A DNA stretch of 64,000 bases from contig NZ_CP095074.1 of assembly GCF_022919835.1 (NCBI RefSeq), positions 744,001 through 808,000 on the forward strand. The letters are read 5' to 3'. This DNA comes from Halobacillus shinanisalinarum. GTDB taxonomy: Bacteria > Bacillota > Bacilli > Bacillales > Halobacillaceae. Position 1 is the first letter of the stretch. Each line of letters starts with the position of its first letter. A model generated the notes under the pieces. It was not told where the DNA came from. It made no database searches and was given only the letters and a program-made list of their open reading frames with translations. Both the position numbers and the translations under genes were made by a program. This document shows positions 7,486-17,355 of this stretch, piece by piece.

Positions 7486-10400
7486 ATGGGGAACAAAAAA
7501 AGATTTGATTTTGCATCTCTTAAGTCTCTTTGGGAAAGAGGAGTAATTCAGAAGAATACACGGATCGGCTATGATGTGACTTGGAATATTATATTATTTT
7601 TTATCATTCTTGGTGTAGTAGGACTATTTTTCGCTGGCGGAGTCGGTGCCGGTTATTTTGCGTCACTCGTTAAGGACGAGCCTATGAGAAGTGAGGCTGA
7701 AATGCGGGAAAGTATTTACAACTACGAGGAAACATCTGAAATTTACTTTGATGGTGAAAACTTCTTAGGGAATATACAATCGAATCTATACAGAGAAGAA
7801 GTGACGCTTGATCAAATGAGTAAACACTTACGGCATGCCGTGATTGCTACAGAAGATGCTTACTTCAACACACACAAGGGCGTCGTACCTAAGGCTGTTA
7901 TGCGAGCCGTTATGCAAGAGGTAACGAACGCATCCGTTAAAACGGGTGGTAGTACATTAACACAGCAACTTGTAAAAAACCAAATCCTCACAAATGAAGT
8001 GTCATTTGAACGTAAAGCAAAGGAAATGTTAATCGCACTAAGAGTAGAACGCTTTTTTGAAAAAGACGAAATTTTAGAAGCATACTTAAATATTGTTCCC
8101 TTCGGCCGTAATGCAAATGGCCAAAACATAGCAGGTGTTCAAACAGCAGCTGAGGGTATATTCGGCGTTAGTGCAAAAGAATTATCTATCCCTAAAGCAG
8201 CATTTATTGCAGGACTGCCGCAAAGTCCTTTTGCTTATACTCCATTTAAAAACAATGGAGAACCAAAAAGCGATGAAGCCCTTCAACCTGGAATTAACAG
8301 AATGAAGGAAGTTCTTAATAGAATGTATGAAGCTGATTACATCACGAAAGACCAGTACGAGAAAGCTCAGCAGTTCAATCTAGCAGAGAATCTAGCAGAG
8401 CCTACTAGTTCGTCACTAGAGAAATATCCTTTCTTAACAAATGAAATTCATAGACGTGCAAAGGAGATTATTGTCGAACAATTGGCTAAAGAAAACGGTG
8501 ACACAATGGAAGACGTGGCGAATGATGAAGCACTAGCGGAAGAGTATAATGTGTTAGCAGAACGCCGTTTAAGTACTGGCGGGTTCAAGATTCATACAAC
8601 GATAGATCAAGAGATTTTTGATGTTTTAAAAGAAGTGAAGAATAATTACAATAATTACCCAGGCAATAGAACAGTAACAGTTCCTGACCCTGAATCAGGG
8701 GAACCCGTTCAAAAGGTGATTCCTGCTCAAGTAGGAAGTACCGTAATTGAAAATTCTACAGGTAAAATTAAGGGCTTTATTGCAGGTCGTGATTTTGAAC
8801 AATCACAAGTAAATCACGCTACAATTTCGAAACGCTCTAATGGCAGTACAATGAAACCGCTGGCTGTTTATGGCCCGGGAATCGACATGGGGCGTATTCA
8901 TCCCGGTTCCGTATTTGCAGACGTTCCTTACCAATACAGTGGCACTAACGATAACGTAGGTAACTACGGCGGAGGATATCATGGACTTGTATCGGCACGT
9001 TACGCATTAGCGAAGTCTTATAACGTCCCAGCAGTAAAAGGTTATATGCGAATTATTAATGAAAATCCAGCTAAAAACTATTTAGAGAAAATGGGCTTCA
9101 CGACATTAGGTGAAGATGATTACACTAATGCTTCTTTACCCCTTGGCACAGCCCTTGTGACTAATGAAGAAAATGCCAATGCTTATGCCGCATTTGGTAA
9201 TATGGGGAATTTTGTCGATGCGTATATGATCGAAAAAATTGAGACACAAGATGGAGAAGTTTTCTATCAACATGAATCAGAAACAACGGAAGTGTTTAGT
9301 CCGCAAGCCGCTTATCTTACCATTGATATGATGCGCGATGTGTTGCAATATGGGACAGCAGCAGGCTTAAAAGGACAGCTCACGAACCCCGGTGTAGACT
9401 GGGCTGGGAAGACAGGTACATCACAAAACTATAAAGATACCTGGTTTGTTGCTACCAACCCTAACGTCACAGTGAGCATGTGGATGGGGTATGATGAAGA
9501 AGCGAGTCTTGAAGGTGTTTCAAATTATAGCGGAAGAAATACAGCACTATGGGCCGATGTAGTTAATGCTGTATCAGAAATCCGACCAGAGCTCATGGTT
9601 CCGGATAGTGGCTTCCAGCGTCCAGAAGGAATCGTTTCACGCTCCTACTGTGCTACTTCAGGTTTATTGGCCTCTGATCTCTGCTCATCAGTAGGGCTTG
9701 CACAAAGCGACCTTTACATTGCGGAATATGCTCCAACAAAAGCCGATGACAGTTTAATTAGCGGTGAGTTTGTAAGAGTGAAGGATAATTTAGTTACTGC
9801 TGGAGCAAATACACCGAATGAATTCATTATTGATGGCGGTGGCGTAACACTAAGCCCTGAATTTATTAAAGAAAACAACTATGGCTCGCAAACAACTTTG
9901 AACTACTTGATTCCAAACAGAGGCGCATGGGACAAGGTTGCCCTTCCGTCATCTGGATCGTTATCAACATCATCATCGATCGAAAATGATGGGAGCAACC
10001 CCGCAGTTCCTGGGTCAGTTTCAGCAAACTCATCAACTATTTCCTGGTCAGCATCTTCTAGTAACGATGTCGTTGGTTATAGAGTGTTCAAGGCGTCTGA
10101 GCCTGGAGGTGCATTTTCATTAATAGGTAATACAACTGAAACTTCCTTTAACTTCTCTGGTGGGGACGGGGTCTACGCCGTACGAGCTGTGGACTACTAC
10201 GGTCAATCGTCCGGTAATTCATCAACTGTGCAGGTTGGGAAACCTGGTAGAGCTACTCCGGAACCGAAGCCAGAGGGAGACCCTAAACCTGAAGAAGAGT
10301 CAGAGCCATCCCCTGATTCCGAAGCAGAAACCCAAACACAACAAGAAGAACCCGCCTCAGAGTCAGGAGCATCAGAAGAATCCGAGGCGGCCCCTGAAGA

Positions 10401-10542
10401 TAGCACGGCTGATAATAGCGAAACTCCGGATAACCCTGAAGGAGATTCCAACACTGAACAGTCAAGTGAAGAAAATCCAGGCGACACAAATAATCAAGAT
10501 AACTCGAACAATGAGGAAACAGAACCAAATAACAACGAATAG
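7486..10542 (+). CDS. Class A penicillin-binding protein (PBP1A/1B family) with FN3 domain and acidic tail
   Basis: 1018 residues. It polymerises glycan strands and cross-links peptides at the outer face of the membrane. A short cytoplasmic part and one membrane helix (about 32-58) come first. The glycosyltransferase follows, with EDAYFNTHKGV (E123 region) and GGSTLTQQLVKN (154). The transpeptidase has STMK (S454), SYN (511-513) and KTGTS (642). A fibronectin-III-like domain occupies about 828-914. The last 100 residues are almost all Glu, Pro, Ser, Asn, Gln and Asp, likely a disordered wall-spanning tail. Start ATG at 7486 follows TTTAGGAGG; a TATAAT lies at 7450-7455. In B. subtilis, acsA occupies this position next to tyrS. 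Confidence 0.93.
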   Translation: MGNKKRFDFASLKSLWERGVIQKNTRIGYDVTWNIILFFIILGVVGLFFAGGVGAGYFASLVKDEPMRSEAEMRESIYNYEETSEIYFDGENFLGNIQSNLYREEVTLDQMSKHLRHAVIATEDAYFNTHKGVVPKAVMRAVMQEVTNASVKTGGSTLTQQLVKNQILTNEVSFERKAKEMLIALRVERFFEKDEILEAYLNIVPFGRNANGQNIAGVQTAAEGIFGVSAKELSIPKAAFIAGLPQSPFAYTPFKNNGEPKSDEALQPGINRMKEVLNRMYEADYITKDQYEKAQQFNLAENLAEPTSSSLEKYPFLTNEIHRRAKEIIVEQLAKENGDTMEDVANDEALAEEYNVLAERRLSTGGFKIHTTIDQEIFDVLKEVKNNYNNYPGNRTVTVPDPESGEPVQKVIPAQVGSTVIENSTGKIKGFIAGRDFEQSQVNHATISKRSNGSTMKPLAVYGPGIDMGRIHPGSVFADVPYQYSGTNDNVGNYGGGYHGLVSARYALAKSYNVPAVKGYMRIINENPAKNYLEKMGFTTLGEDDYTNASLPLGTALVTNEENANAYAAFGNMGNFVDAYMIEKIETQDGEVFYQHESETTEVFSPQAAYLTIDMMRDVLQYGTAAGLKGQLTNPGVDWAGKTGTSQNYKDTWFVATNPNVTVSMWMGYDEEASLEGVSNYSGRNTALWADVVNAVSEIRPELMVPDSGFQRPEGIVSRSYCATSGLLASDLCSSVGLAQSDLYIAEYAPTKADDSLISGEFVRVKDNLVTAGANTPNEFIIDGGGVTLSPEFIKENNYGSQTTLNYLIPNRGAWDKVALPSSGSLSTSSSIENDGSNPAVPGSVSANSSTISWSASSSNDVVGYRVFKASEPGGAFSLIGNTTETSFNFSGGDGVYAVRAVDYYGQSSGNSSTVQVGKPGRATPEPKPEGDPKPEEESEPSPDSEAETQTQQEEPASESGASEESEAAPEDSTADNSETPDNPEGDSNTEQSSEENPGDTNNQDNSNNEETEPNNNE

Positions 10543-10552
10543 TAATCACCTC

Positions 10553-10583
10553 ACTCCAGCCTTACCCAGGGCTGGAGTTTTCT
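10553..10583 (+). terminator. Terminator of the PBP gene
   Basis: ACTCCAGCC (10553-10561) pairs with GGCTGGAGT (10570-10578), followed by TTTTCT. Confidence 0.85.
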
Positions 10584-10662
10584 CATCTTTGAACATTTAA
10601 AATAACAAAGATTCATGTATAATGTGAGTAGATACTGAATTTTCACACTAGGTGGTGAAGCA

Positions 10663-11313
10663 ATGGAACACACAAAAACCTATCACTCTGAAACCTTTGA
10701 TACACAATTTGGTCCTGTCATTATCGAAGGGCCCCTGTCATCCGAACAACTAGCTAAATATACTTTTGATAAAGAATTACATGCGTTCCGTCCTCCAGTG
10801 AAACAATTTGAGGCATTACAAAGTATTGCTGACTTTGAGGAGGGGAGAATTATTATCGCAAGACACGAGGAGAATATTATCGGATACGTTACGTATCTTC
10901 ACCCCGACCCTTTAGAACGTTGGTCTGAAGGCAGTATGGAGGACCTCATTGAACTTGGTGCAATTGAAGTAATTCCCCAATTTCGCGGCTTCCGTGTAGG
11001 GTCACGTCTGCTCCAACTTTCAATGTTGGATGAATATATGGAGAACTATATCATTATTTCTAATGAGTACTATTGGCATTGGGACCTTAAAGGTACCCGC
11101 CTTTCGATATGGGACTATCGAAAAGTGATGGAAAAAATGATGGCCGCTGGCGGGTTGACCCCCTCTCCAACAGATGACCCGGAAATCATTTCCCATCCTG
11201 CAAACTGTTTAATGGTGCGGATTGGGGAGAACGTTCCTGTCTCATCTATAGAACAGTTTGATCATCTACGGTTTCTCACCCGTCATCAATACCGAAAAGC
11301 AAGGGGCGAATAA
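10663..11313 (+). CDS. acuA: Acetoin utilization N-acetyltransferase AcuA
   Basis: 216 residues, GNAT fold; the acetyl-CoA binding stretch lies around IELGAIEVIPQFRGFRVGSRLL. In B. subtilis AcuA acetylates acetyl-CoA synthetase AcsA and inactivates it. First gene of acuABC: acuB starts 3 bases after its stop and acuC overlaps acuB. GGTGGTGAAG precedes the ATG and a TATAAT-like -10 lies about 45 bases upstream. acsA, which is divergent from acu in B. subtilis, is absent here. No cre site is visible in its promoter region. Confidence 0.93.
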   Translation: MEHTKTYHSETFDTQFGPVIIEGPLSSEQLAKYTFDKELHAFRPPVKQFEALQSIADFEEGRIIIARHEENIIGYVTYLHPDPLERWSEGSMEDLIELGAIEVIPQFRGFRVGSRLLQLSMLDEYMENYIIISNEYYWHWDLKGTRLSIWDYRKVMEKMMAAGGLTPSPTDDPEIISHPANCLMVRIGENVPVSSIEQFDHLRFLTRHQYRKARGE

Positions 11314-11315
11314 CC

Positions 11316-11963
11316 ATGTTAGTTGAAGAAATTATGAATAAAGACGTCATCACACTATCTCCTAATGATGGTATCGAATCGGCATTGAAACTTTTAAATG
11401 AGTATCACATTCGTCATATTCCGATAGTGGATCAACAAAACTGTGTAGTTGGAATTGTTTCTGATCGGGACGTTCGGGATGCAAGTCCTTCGATTTTTGA
11501 TGCTCCTGAACAATCAGCACAGCTTAAAAACCCCATAGAGTCAATTATGACAACACCTGTAACCACCGTCCACCCTTTGGATTTTGTTGAAGAAGTGGCC
11601 GGGATCTTTTACGAGCAAGAGATTGCCTGCGTACCTGTTACTAGAAATGACGAACTTATCGGCATTATTACAGAAAAAGATATGCTAGACACCCTGATCC
11701 AGCTTACCGGAACGAATGTCCAGAGCTCACAAATTGAAGTGAAAGTCATTAATAAACCTGGCATTCTCCCACAGGTTACCCAAGTTTTCGGGAAGCGTAA
11801 AGTGAATATTAGCTCTGTTCTCATCTATCCTTATAAACCAGATTCAAATTATAAGATTATTGTCATACGGATTCAAACTATGAACCCACTTCCTACGATA
11901 GAAGATTTAAAAGCAGAGGGATATGAAGTCCTGTGGCCTCATTTACCGGGGATGTCATCATGA
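11316..11963 (+). CDS. acuB: Acetoin utilization protein AcuB (CBS and ACT domains)
   Basis: 215 residues. Two CBS repeats fill the first 130 residues (MLVEEIMNKDVITLSPN... and IMTTPVTTVHPLDFV...GIITEKDML), and an ACT domain follows (IEVKVINKPGILPQVTQVF). CBS pairs usually sense adenine nucleotides. The exact role of AcuB in acetoin/acetate use is not settled. Its stop overlaps the acuC start in an ATGA arrangement, implying coupled translation. Confidence 0.92.
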   Translation: MLVEEIMNKDVITLSPNDGIESALKLLNEYHIRHIPIVDQQNCVVGIVSDRDVRDASPSIFDAPEQSAQLKNPIESIMTTPVTTVHPLDFVEEVAGIFYEQEIACVPVTRNDELIGIITEKDMLDTLIQLTGTNVQSSQIEVKVINKPGILPQVTQVFGKRKVNISSVLIYPYKPDSNYKIIVIRIQTMNPLPTIEDLKAEGYEVLWPHLPGMSS

Positions 11964-13135
11964 TTTGTCATTCAAGCTTTGTATTTTCAGATGAGTTTAC
12001 ACGTTATAAGTTTCGAGATGATCACCCTTTTAATCAGCAACGAGTAATTATGACGAAAGATTTGCTTGAAAAAGAACAGGCTCTTACAAGCGACGATATT
12101 ATCCCTCCTCGTTTGGCTACTGATCAAGAGTTAAAACTCGTGCATAACCCTAAATACATTGAGGCAGTCAAGCGTGGCGGTGAGGGGTTGCTTACAGAGA
12201 ATGAAGGTCTGGAATTTGGTATTGGGACAGAAGATACCCCCATGTTTACCGGGATGCATGAAGCTTCTTCCTTGCTCGTTGGAAGCACACTCGCTGCTAT
12301 CGATTCTGTCCTACAGGGAAAGGTAAGACATTCATTGAATTTAGGTGGAGGGCTTCATCATGGATTTGAACGAAAAGCATCTGGATTTTGTATTTATAAT
12401 GATGGAGCTGTCGGGATTAAATACATTCGCGAGCATACCGACTACAAAGTTTTATATGTGGATACCGATGCTCACCACGGTGACGGTGTGCAATGGGCTT
12501 TTTATGATGACCCCAATGTGTGTACCTTTTCCATACATGAAACCGGACGCTATTTATTTCCAGGAACAGGTAATGTGAACGAAAGAGGACTGAAGGAAGG
12601 GTATGGCTATTCTTTTAACTTGCCTATCGATGCTTTTACTGAAGATGAATCGTTTTTACATCTATACGAATGCGCTTTCAGGCAAATTGTGGACTACTTT
12701 AAACCGGACATTATTATTACCCAAAATGGGGCCGACGCTCACTTTCTGGATCCATTAACACATCTTTGTTCGACAATGAAATTATATGAAAAAATTCCGA
12801 TGATCGCGCATCAACTTGCCCATGATTACTGTGAGGGGAGATGGGTAGCTCTTGGTGGGGGTGGCTATGATATTTGGCGGGTTGTTCCGAGAGCATGGGC
12901 ACAAGTTTGGAAGATCATGTCTACGGGGACACCTTTCGAAGGCCCGTTGTCAGCATCTTGGAGAAACTATTGGCAACCCCAGTCACCGGTTACACTTCCG
13001 ACAGATTGGAATGACCCTAAAGGTTCGTATCAAGATATACCTAGAAAACAAGAGATTACTGAAAAAAATCTTAAAGTATTAGAAAAATCCATGCAGTTTA
13101 TTTATAATCAAAGAAGGTATAATTCATCTTCATGA
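11960..13135 (+). CDS. acuC: Acetoin utilization deacetylase AcuC
   Basis: 391 residues, class I histone-deacetylase fold. The zinc/charge-relay motifs DTDAHHGDGVQW and LGGGGYD are intact. In B. subtilis AcuC removes the acetyl group that AcuA places on AcsA, reactivating it. The ATG at 11960 overlaps the acuB stop by 4 bases. An upstream in-frame ATG at 11933 would extend into acuB without improving the match to family length. Last gene of the operon. Confidence 0.94.
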   Translation: MICHSSFVFSDEFTRYKFRDDHPFNQQRVIMTKDLLEKEQALTSDDIIPPRLATDQELKLVHNPKYIEAVKRGGEGLLTENEGLEFGIGTEDTPMFTGMHEASSLLVGSTLAAIDSVLQGKVRHSLNLGGGLHHGFERKASGFCIYNDGAVGIKYIREHTDYKVLYVDTDAHHGDGVQWAFYDDPNVCTFSIHETGRYLFPGTGNVNERGLKEGYGYSFNLPIDAFTEDESFLHLYECAFRQIVDYFKPDIIITQNGADAHFLDPLTHLCSTMKLYEKIPMIAHQLAHDYCEGRWVALGGGGYDIWRVVPRAWAQVWKIMSTGTPFEGPLSASWRNYWQPQSPVTLPTDWNDPKGSYQDIPRKQEITEKNLKVLEKSMQFIYNQRRYNSSS

Positions 13136-13165
13136 AAAAGGAGACCTGGAAAAGGCCTCCTTTTT
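13136..13165. terminator. Bidirectional terminator between acuC and motS
   Basis: AAAAGGAGACC and GGCCTCCTTTT pair around a 7-base loop, with T-runs on both strands, between convergent stop codons. Confidence 0.85.
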
Positions 13166-13940
13166 ACTGGGAGTATTTAGGATCTATAATCACAATTTCA
13201 ACGCGGCGATTTTTACTCCAATTCTTTGGTGAATCATTCGGTGCGATAGGACGAGTATCAGCGTAAGCCACAGCACTGAAACGGCTTTGCCCGAGTCCTT
13301 CTATAGTTGAAGTTAAGTATCGAATCACACTGCTTGCTCGTGCCCCTGAGAGTTCCCAATTTGAAGGATATTTAAGGGTGGAAATGGGACGGTTGTCCGT
13401 ATGCCCCTCCACTTTCACGTAGTTCGGTATATTATTAAGCAATGTACCTACTTTACTAAGAAAGGGTTTGCCGTATTCGAGGATTGCTGCTTCGCCGGTC
13501 TCAAATAGCAATTGTTCCTGTAACACAAGTACAACACCATGGTCTTTTCTAGTAGCTGAAATGGTATCCTGAAGCTGATTGGCTTTAAGGTATTGGGTTA
13601 CCTCTTTAAGAAGTTCATCCAAGTTTGATTCAGCCTCTTCAAGGTCCGCCATATTTTGGGGTTTATCCGCAGGCTCTTCAAACTCATTATTCATTTCACC
13701 GTTTTCTTGAATTTTTGCTTGCTCTGTAGGGTATTCGTTTTCTACAGGAGAAGGGTAAAAGTCAAATATCATTCGATTGCGAAACGATTCAGCGATAGCC
13801 TCAAACTTGACCATATTGATCTGTGACATCGAAAACAATAGGATAAAAAACACAAGAATAAGCGTGATCATATCCGCATATGTTGTCATCCACTTTGGAG
13901 AACCTTTATTCTCTGCCTTTTTCCGTCGTTTAAGCTTCAT
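13164..13940 (-). CDS. motS: Flagellar motor stator protein MotS (MotB family)
   Basis: 258 residues. One N-terminal membrane helix carries the ion-binding aspartate in TTYADMITLILVFF (about D23). A long charged linker leads to an OmpA-like peptidoglycan-binding domain with VEGHTDNRPI and SNWELSGARAS. With MotP it forms a stator that in B. subtilis and alkaliphiles is driven by Na+. The gene overlaps motP by 11 bases and lies downstream of ccpA, the diagnostic position of motPS rather than motAB. The acidic linker (about residues 60-105) is rich in Glu and Asn. Confidence 0.93.
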   Translation of the reverse strand: MKLKRRKKAENKGSPKWMTTYADMITLILVFFILLFSMSQINMVKFEAIAESFRNRMIFDFYPSPVENEYPTEQAKIQENGEMNNEFEEPADKPQNMADLEEAESNLDELLKEVTQYLKANQLQDTISATRKDHGVVLVLQEQLLFETGEAAILEYGKPFLSKVGTLLNNIPNYVKVEGHTDNRPISTLKYPSNWELSGARASSVIRYLTSTIEGLGQSRFSAVAYADTRPIAPNDSPKNWSKNRRVEIVIIDPKYSQ

Positions 13941-14760
13941 TTGCCGTACCCTTTAATTCGCTTCCCTCTGAATCTTCAGCCACTTCTCCTACTTTTTTAT
14001 CTTCTTCTGACAGAAAAGCACTTAATTTTTCTTCAAGAATTCTAGGATTTTGCCCCGATTGGACACCTATAACGCCTTCAATAATCAATTGCTTTATGAA
14101 AACTTCCTGCTCTGTTTTATTCGCAAGCTTGCCAGCCATAGGAATAAAAACAAGGTTTGAAAGCAATGTACCATAAAGAGTCGTCAAAAGGGCAACGGCC
14201 ATTTTCGGGCCCAATGTTTCAGGGCTGCTTAATGTCTGCAGCATAAGAACGAGTCCAATTAATGTGCCGATCATCCCCCAGGCTGGAGCATATTCCCCGG
14301 CTTTTTCAATGATCGTTCTTCCCCTTTGATGTCGTTCTTCAACAGCAACAATCTCTGCAGTCATAATGTCGTTAATGACTTCAGGCTCCACCCCATCTAC
14401 AGCAAGCAGGACTCCCTTTCTTATAAAGGGATCTTCCACTTCTTCAAGTTCTGCTTCAAGTGCAAGCAAACCTTCTCTTCGTGCCCGTTCTGAGAGTCGA
14501 ACAAATAACTGGATCAGCTCAAGTAAGTTCATATCTCGTTGCTTGAACGATTCTTTTAGGACACGAAAAGTCAGTTTAATTTCTGCTAAGTTAAAGTTAA
14601 CCATAAGAGCAGCAAAAAGTCCGCCAACGACAATTAAAATAGAAGCGGCATCAGCAAAGGAGGCGATTCCACCCATACCTGCGCTCGACATGATCCCAAA
14701 CATAACCATGACGATCCCAAGAGTAATACCAATTGGAGTCAACACATCTCGCTTGTTCAT
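13930..14760 (-). CDS. motP: Flagellar motor stator protein MotP (MotA family)
   Basis: 276 residues with four predicted membrane helices: two near residues 8-55 and two after residue 160 (AWGMIGTLIGLVLML, and VALLTTLYGTLLSNLVF). The cytoplasmic loop between carries the charged residues that contact FliG. It is the Na+-type partner of MotS. It starts 47 bases after the ccpA stop with GGGGAGAGAG as ribosome binding site. The spacer contains a stem-loop (14773-14805). Confidence 0.93.
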   Translation of the reverse strand: MNKRDVLTPIGITLGIVMVMFGIMSSAGMGGIASFADAASILIVVGGLFAALMVNFNLAEIKLTFRVLKESFKQRDMNLLELIQLFVRLSERARREGLLALEAELEEVEDPFIRKGVLLAVDGVEPEVINDIMTAEIVAVEERHQRGRTIIEKAGEYAPAWGMIGTLIGLVLMLQTLSSPETLGPKMAVALLTTLYGTLLSNLVFIPMAGKLANKTEQEVFIKQLIIEGVIGVQSGQNPRILEEKLSAFLSEEDKKVGEVAEDSEGSELKGTANEA

Positions 14761-14772
14761 TCATCTCTCTCC

Positions 14773-14805
14773 CCGATTTTCAAATACATTTAGTATTTAT
14801 ATCGG
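14773..14805 (-). promoter_or_regulatory. Stem-loop in the ccpA-motP spacer
   Basis: CCGAT pairs with ATCGG, and inside it AAATAC pairs with GTATTT. A stem-loop at this place is known in B. subtilis to limit motPS transcription from the ccpA operon; here only the structure is seen. Confidence 0.55.
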
Positions 14806-14807
14806 CT

Positions 14808-15809
14808 TTATTTTGATTGTGTTGAGTTTCTTTCAATAATTCTGTGAGGCAGCGTGACACTTTGTTCTTCCACTTCTTCTTTATTCATAAATTTTGTAAG
14901 CAAACGCATAGCTACAGCTCCAATATCATACATTGGTTGTACAACTGTAGACAATGTAGGCCGGACCATTGTCGCAAGGCGTGTATTGTCGAAGCCGAAC
15001 ACTTCTATATCCTCTGGAACCTTCAGACCTTGGTCTTGTGCACCATGGATAACCCCCAAAGCCATTTCATCTGCTGCAACAAACACGGCACTTGGCTTTT
15101 CAGTCAATTCCCAAAGCTGCTCAAATGCTTCGATCCCAGAATCATAAGAATAGTCTCCTGTGATAATCAGATCTTCACTAACGGTTTGATTATGGTCGCG
15201 TAACGCTCGCTTATATCCTTCTAGTTTCTGATTATTTATTTCTGTGTTTTCTGCACCTGATACATAAGCAATCCGTTCATTATTGTGCGAGAGCAGTAAT
15301 TGTACCGCTTCATAAGCTGCTTGTTCATAATTAATGTTGACGGCAGGGGTTTCGCCTGTCTCATCAACGGTTGCTGCTAGGGCTATAGGAACGGAGGCAT
15401 TTTTAAACTCACGCACGTGATCTTCCGTAATCTTCCCTCCCATAAATACAAGGCCGTCCACTTGTTTGCCGAGCATGGCATTAATTAAATGCAACTCCTT
15501 GTCTTTATTTTGGTCAGAGTTACTTAGGATAATATTGTAATTATACATTGTTGCGATATCTTCAATTCCTCTAGCTAATTCAGCAAAGAAGATACTTGAA
15601 ATATCAGGGATAATGACACCTACTGTAGTTGTTTTCTTACTAGCTAGTCCTCGTGCTACGGCATTTGGTCGGTAGCCGAGGCGTTCAATCGCATCGTTCA
15701 CCTTTTTCCTTGTTGCCGGCTTCACATTTGGATTCCCATTTACTACTCGCGACACCGTTGCCATCGAGACATTAGCTTCTCTTGCTACATCATATATTGT
15801 TACATTCAT
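14808..15809 (-). CDS. ccpA: Catabolite control protein A
   Basis: 333 residues, LacI/GalR family. The N-terminal helix-turn-helix ([20 protein letters not shown]) and hinge ([13 protein letters not shown]) are followed by a periplasmic-binding-type sensor domain. With HPr-Ser-P it binds cre sites to repress or activate carbon genes. A strong GGAGGAGG precedes the ATG. Gene order aroA-ccpA-motPS equals that of B. subtilis. The 290-base region upstream holds a GAACTAT/ATAGTTC inverted repeat at 15897-15912. Confidence 0.97.
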   Translation of the reverse strand: MNVTIYDVAREANVSMATVSRVVNGNPNVKPATRKKVNDAIERLGYRPNAVARGLASKKTTTVGVIIPDISSIFFAELARGIEDIATMYNYNIILSNSDQNKDKELHLINAMLGKQVDGLVFMGGKITEDHVREFKNASVPIALAATVDETGETPAVNINYEQAAYEAVQLLLSHNNERIAYVSGAENTEINNQKLEGYKRALRDHNQTVSEDLIITGDYSYDSGIEAFEQLWELTEKPSAVFVAADEMALGVIHGAQDQGLKVPEDIEVFGFDNTRLATMVRPTLSTVVQPMYDIGAVAMRLLTKFMNKEEVEEQSVTLPHRIIERNSTQSK

Positions 15810-15944
15810 CTTGCTTCCTCCTCCGTCGATTACAACTAAAGCATCTATTCATAAAATTATCATACGATAGTTGATCACCTTCCGCAAACTTCGCGGGAAC
15901 TATTGATAGTTCTAGGTTACCCTAACTATTATAACGAATAACAC

Positions 15945-15985
15945 GATAACAAAAAATAAGTCAGGCTGAAAATTCAGCCTGACTT
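15945..15985 (-). terminator. aroA terminator
   Basis: AAGTCAGGCTGAA (15958-15970) pairs with 15973-15985; on the minus strand a run of six T follows. It separates aroA from ccpA transcription. Confidence 0.9.
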
Positions 15986-16099
15986 ATATAAGAGACAGAA
16001 AATATTCATAAAATATTACGTTTTGCTTCACACAATGTCATGTCGTTCACCTTTATTGGGTCTCTTCAATCGATTTTGCAAAACGGGATTTTTCCTATA

Positions 16100-17161
16100 T
16101 CAGAACTTTTTAAGCTCATTCATGAATGTTTCAAAGGTTGGAATATCCATCTGTTGTGCAGAATCTGACAACGCTACAGCCGGATCTGGATGAACTTCTG
16201 CCATAACCCCATCTGCTCCAATGGCAAGAGCTGCCTTAGCTGCAGGTAAAAGAAGATCTCTCCGGCCTGTTGAGTGGGTGACATCAACCATTACAGGCAA
16301 GTGAGTTTCCTGTTTCAAAATAGGGACACTAGAAATATCGAGTGTATTTCTAGTTGCCTTCTCATATGTTCTAATTCCACGTTCACATAAGATGATATTG
16401 CCGTTTCCTCTGGAAATAATGTATTCCGCAGCATTGATGAATTCTGAAATCGTTGCTGACATGCCACGTTTTAAGAGGACAGGCTTATTCACTGACCCTG
16501 CTTCCTTCAACAATTCAAAGTTTTGCATGTTTCTCGCTCCGATTTGAATCACATCAAGGTAGTCGACTGCCTTTTCAATATCGGCCGGGTTAACAATTTC
16601 ACTTATCACTGCTAAATCATGTTCGTCAGCAGCCTGTTTTAGTATTTGCAGACCTTCTATTCCTAAGCCCTGGAAGTCATAAGGCGAAGTCCTTGGCTTA
16701 AATGCACCACCCCGCAAAAGCTTCAAACCTTGCTTCTTAACAGCTTCAGCAACGGTCGCTACTTGCTCGTAGCTTTCTACTGCACATGGTCCAGTAATAA
16801 AGTGACGATTTCCGTCCCCAATTTTTTCTCCTTTTATATCAATAATCGTATCTTCAGGTTTTTTCTTACGAGAAACTAATAACGCTTTTCTATGATCATC
16901 CTCTTGAAGCTCGAGTCCAGCTTTGAAGATCTCCTTAAACAAATGAATCACTGTTGAATCCTCAAAAGGTCCATCATTATGCTGAGATATTTGATCAAAC
17001 ATGACTCTTTCCCGTACTGGGTCAAATCGATTCATTCCTTGTTTTTCTTTGATTTGGCCAATATCCTTTACCAATTCACCGCGTTTGTTGATTAAATTCA
17101 AAAGCTGCAAATTTACCTCTTCCAGTTGACTACGCAACTGGTCCAATTGCTGGTTACTCAT
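16100..17161 (-). CDS. aroA: Bifunctional DAHP synthase / chorismate mutase
   Basis: 353 residues. It makes 3-deoxy-7-phosphoheptulonate, the first shikimate-pathway step. The N-terminal 90 residues are an AroQ-type chorismate mutase ([17 protein letters not shown]) that in Bacillus mainly senses chorismate and prephenate for feedback control. The C-terminal KDO8P-like DAHP synthase contains [20 protein letters not shown] and [18 protein letters not shown] box precedes the ATG. In B. subtilis this gene is called aroA (or aroG), unlike the enteric aroA. It is followed by its own terminator. Confidence 0.95.
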   Translation of the reverse strand: MSNQQLDQLRSQLEEVNLQLLNLINKRGELVKDIGQIKEKQGMNRFDPVRERVMFDQISQHNDGPFEDSTVIHLFKEIFKAGLELQEDDHRKALLVSRKKKPEDTIIDIKGEKIGDGNRHFITGPCAVESYEQVATVAEAVKKQGLKLLRGGAFKPRTSPYDFQGLGIEGLQILKQAADEHDLAVISEIVNPADIEKAVDYLDVIQIGARNMQNFELLKEAGSVNKPVLLKRGMSATISEFINAAEYIISRGNGNIILCERGIRTYEKATRNTLDISSVPILKQETHLPVMVDVTHSTGRRDLLLPAAKAALAIGADGVMAEVHPDPAVALSDSAQQMDIPTFETFMNELKKF

Positions 17162-17355
17162 GTTTAGTCCCCCTATGATGGTTTAGTGTCTTTTAAAAAG
17201 AATAATTCTTTAGATAATTAGGGTTAATTATAGCGAATTTTATGAAAGTTGTCACCCTTAGAAAGGGCTTTCATTAAGAATAAGTCAAAAAGATTTTATT
17301 ATTAAGTCGAAATAACACTAAATTACAAAGCCAAATAAGTATGAATAAGGCTTTT

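Noticed and set aside
10203..10600. Three overlapping frames in the 3' end of the PBP gene
   Set aside because: Shadows of the low-complexity acidic tail.
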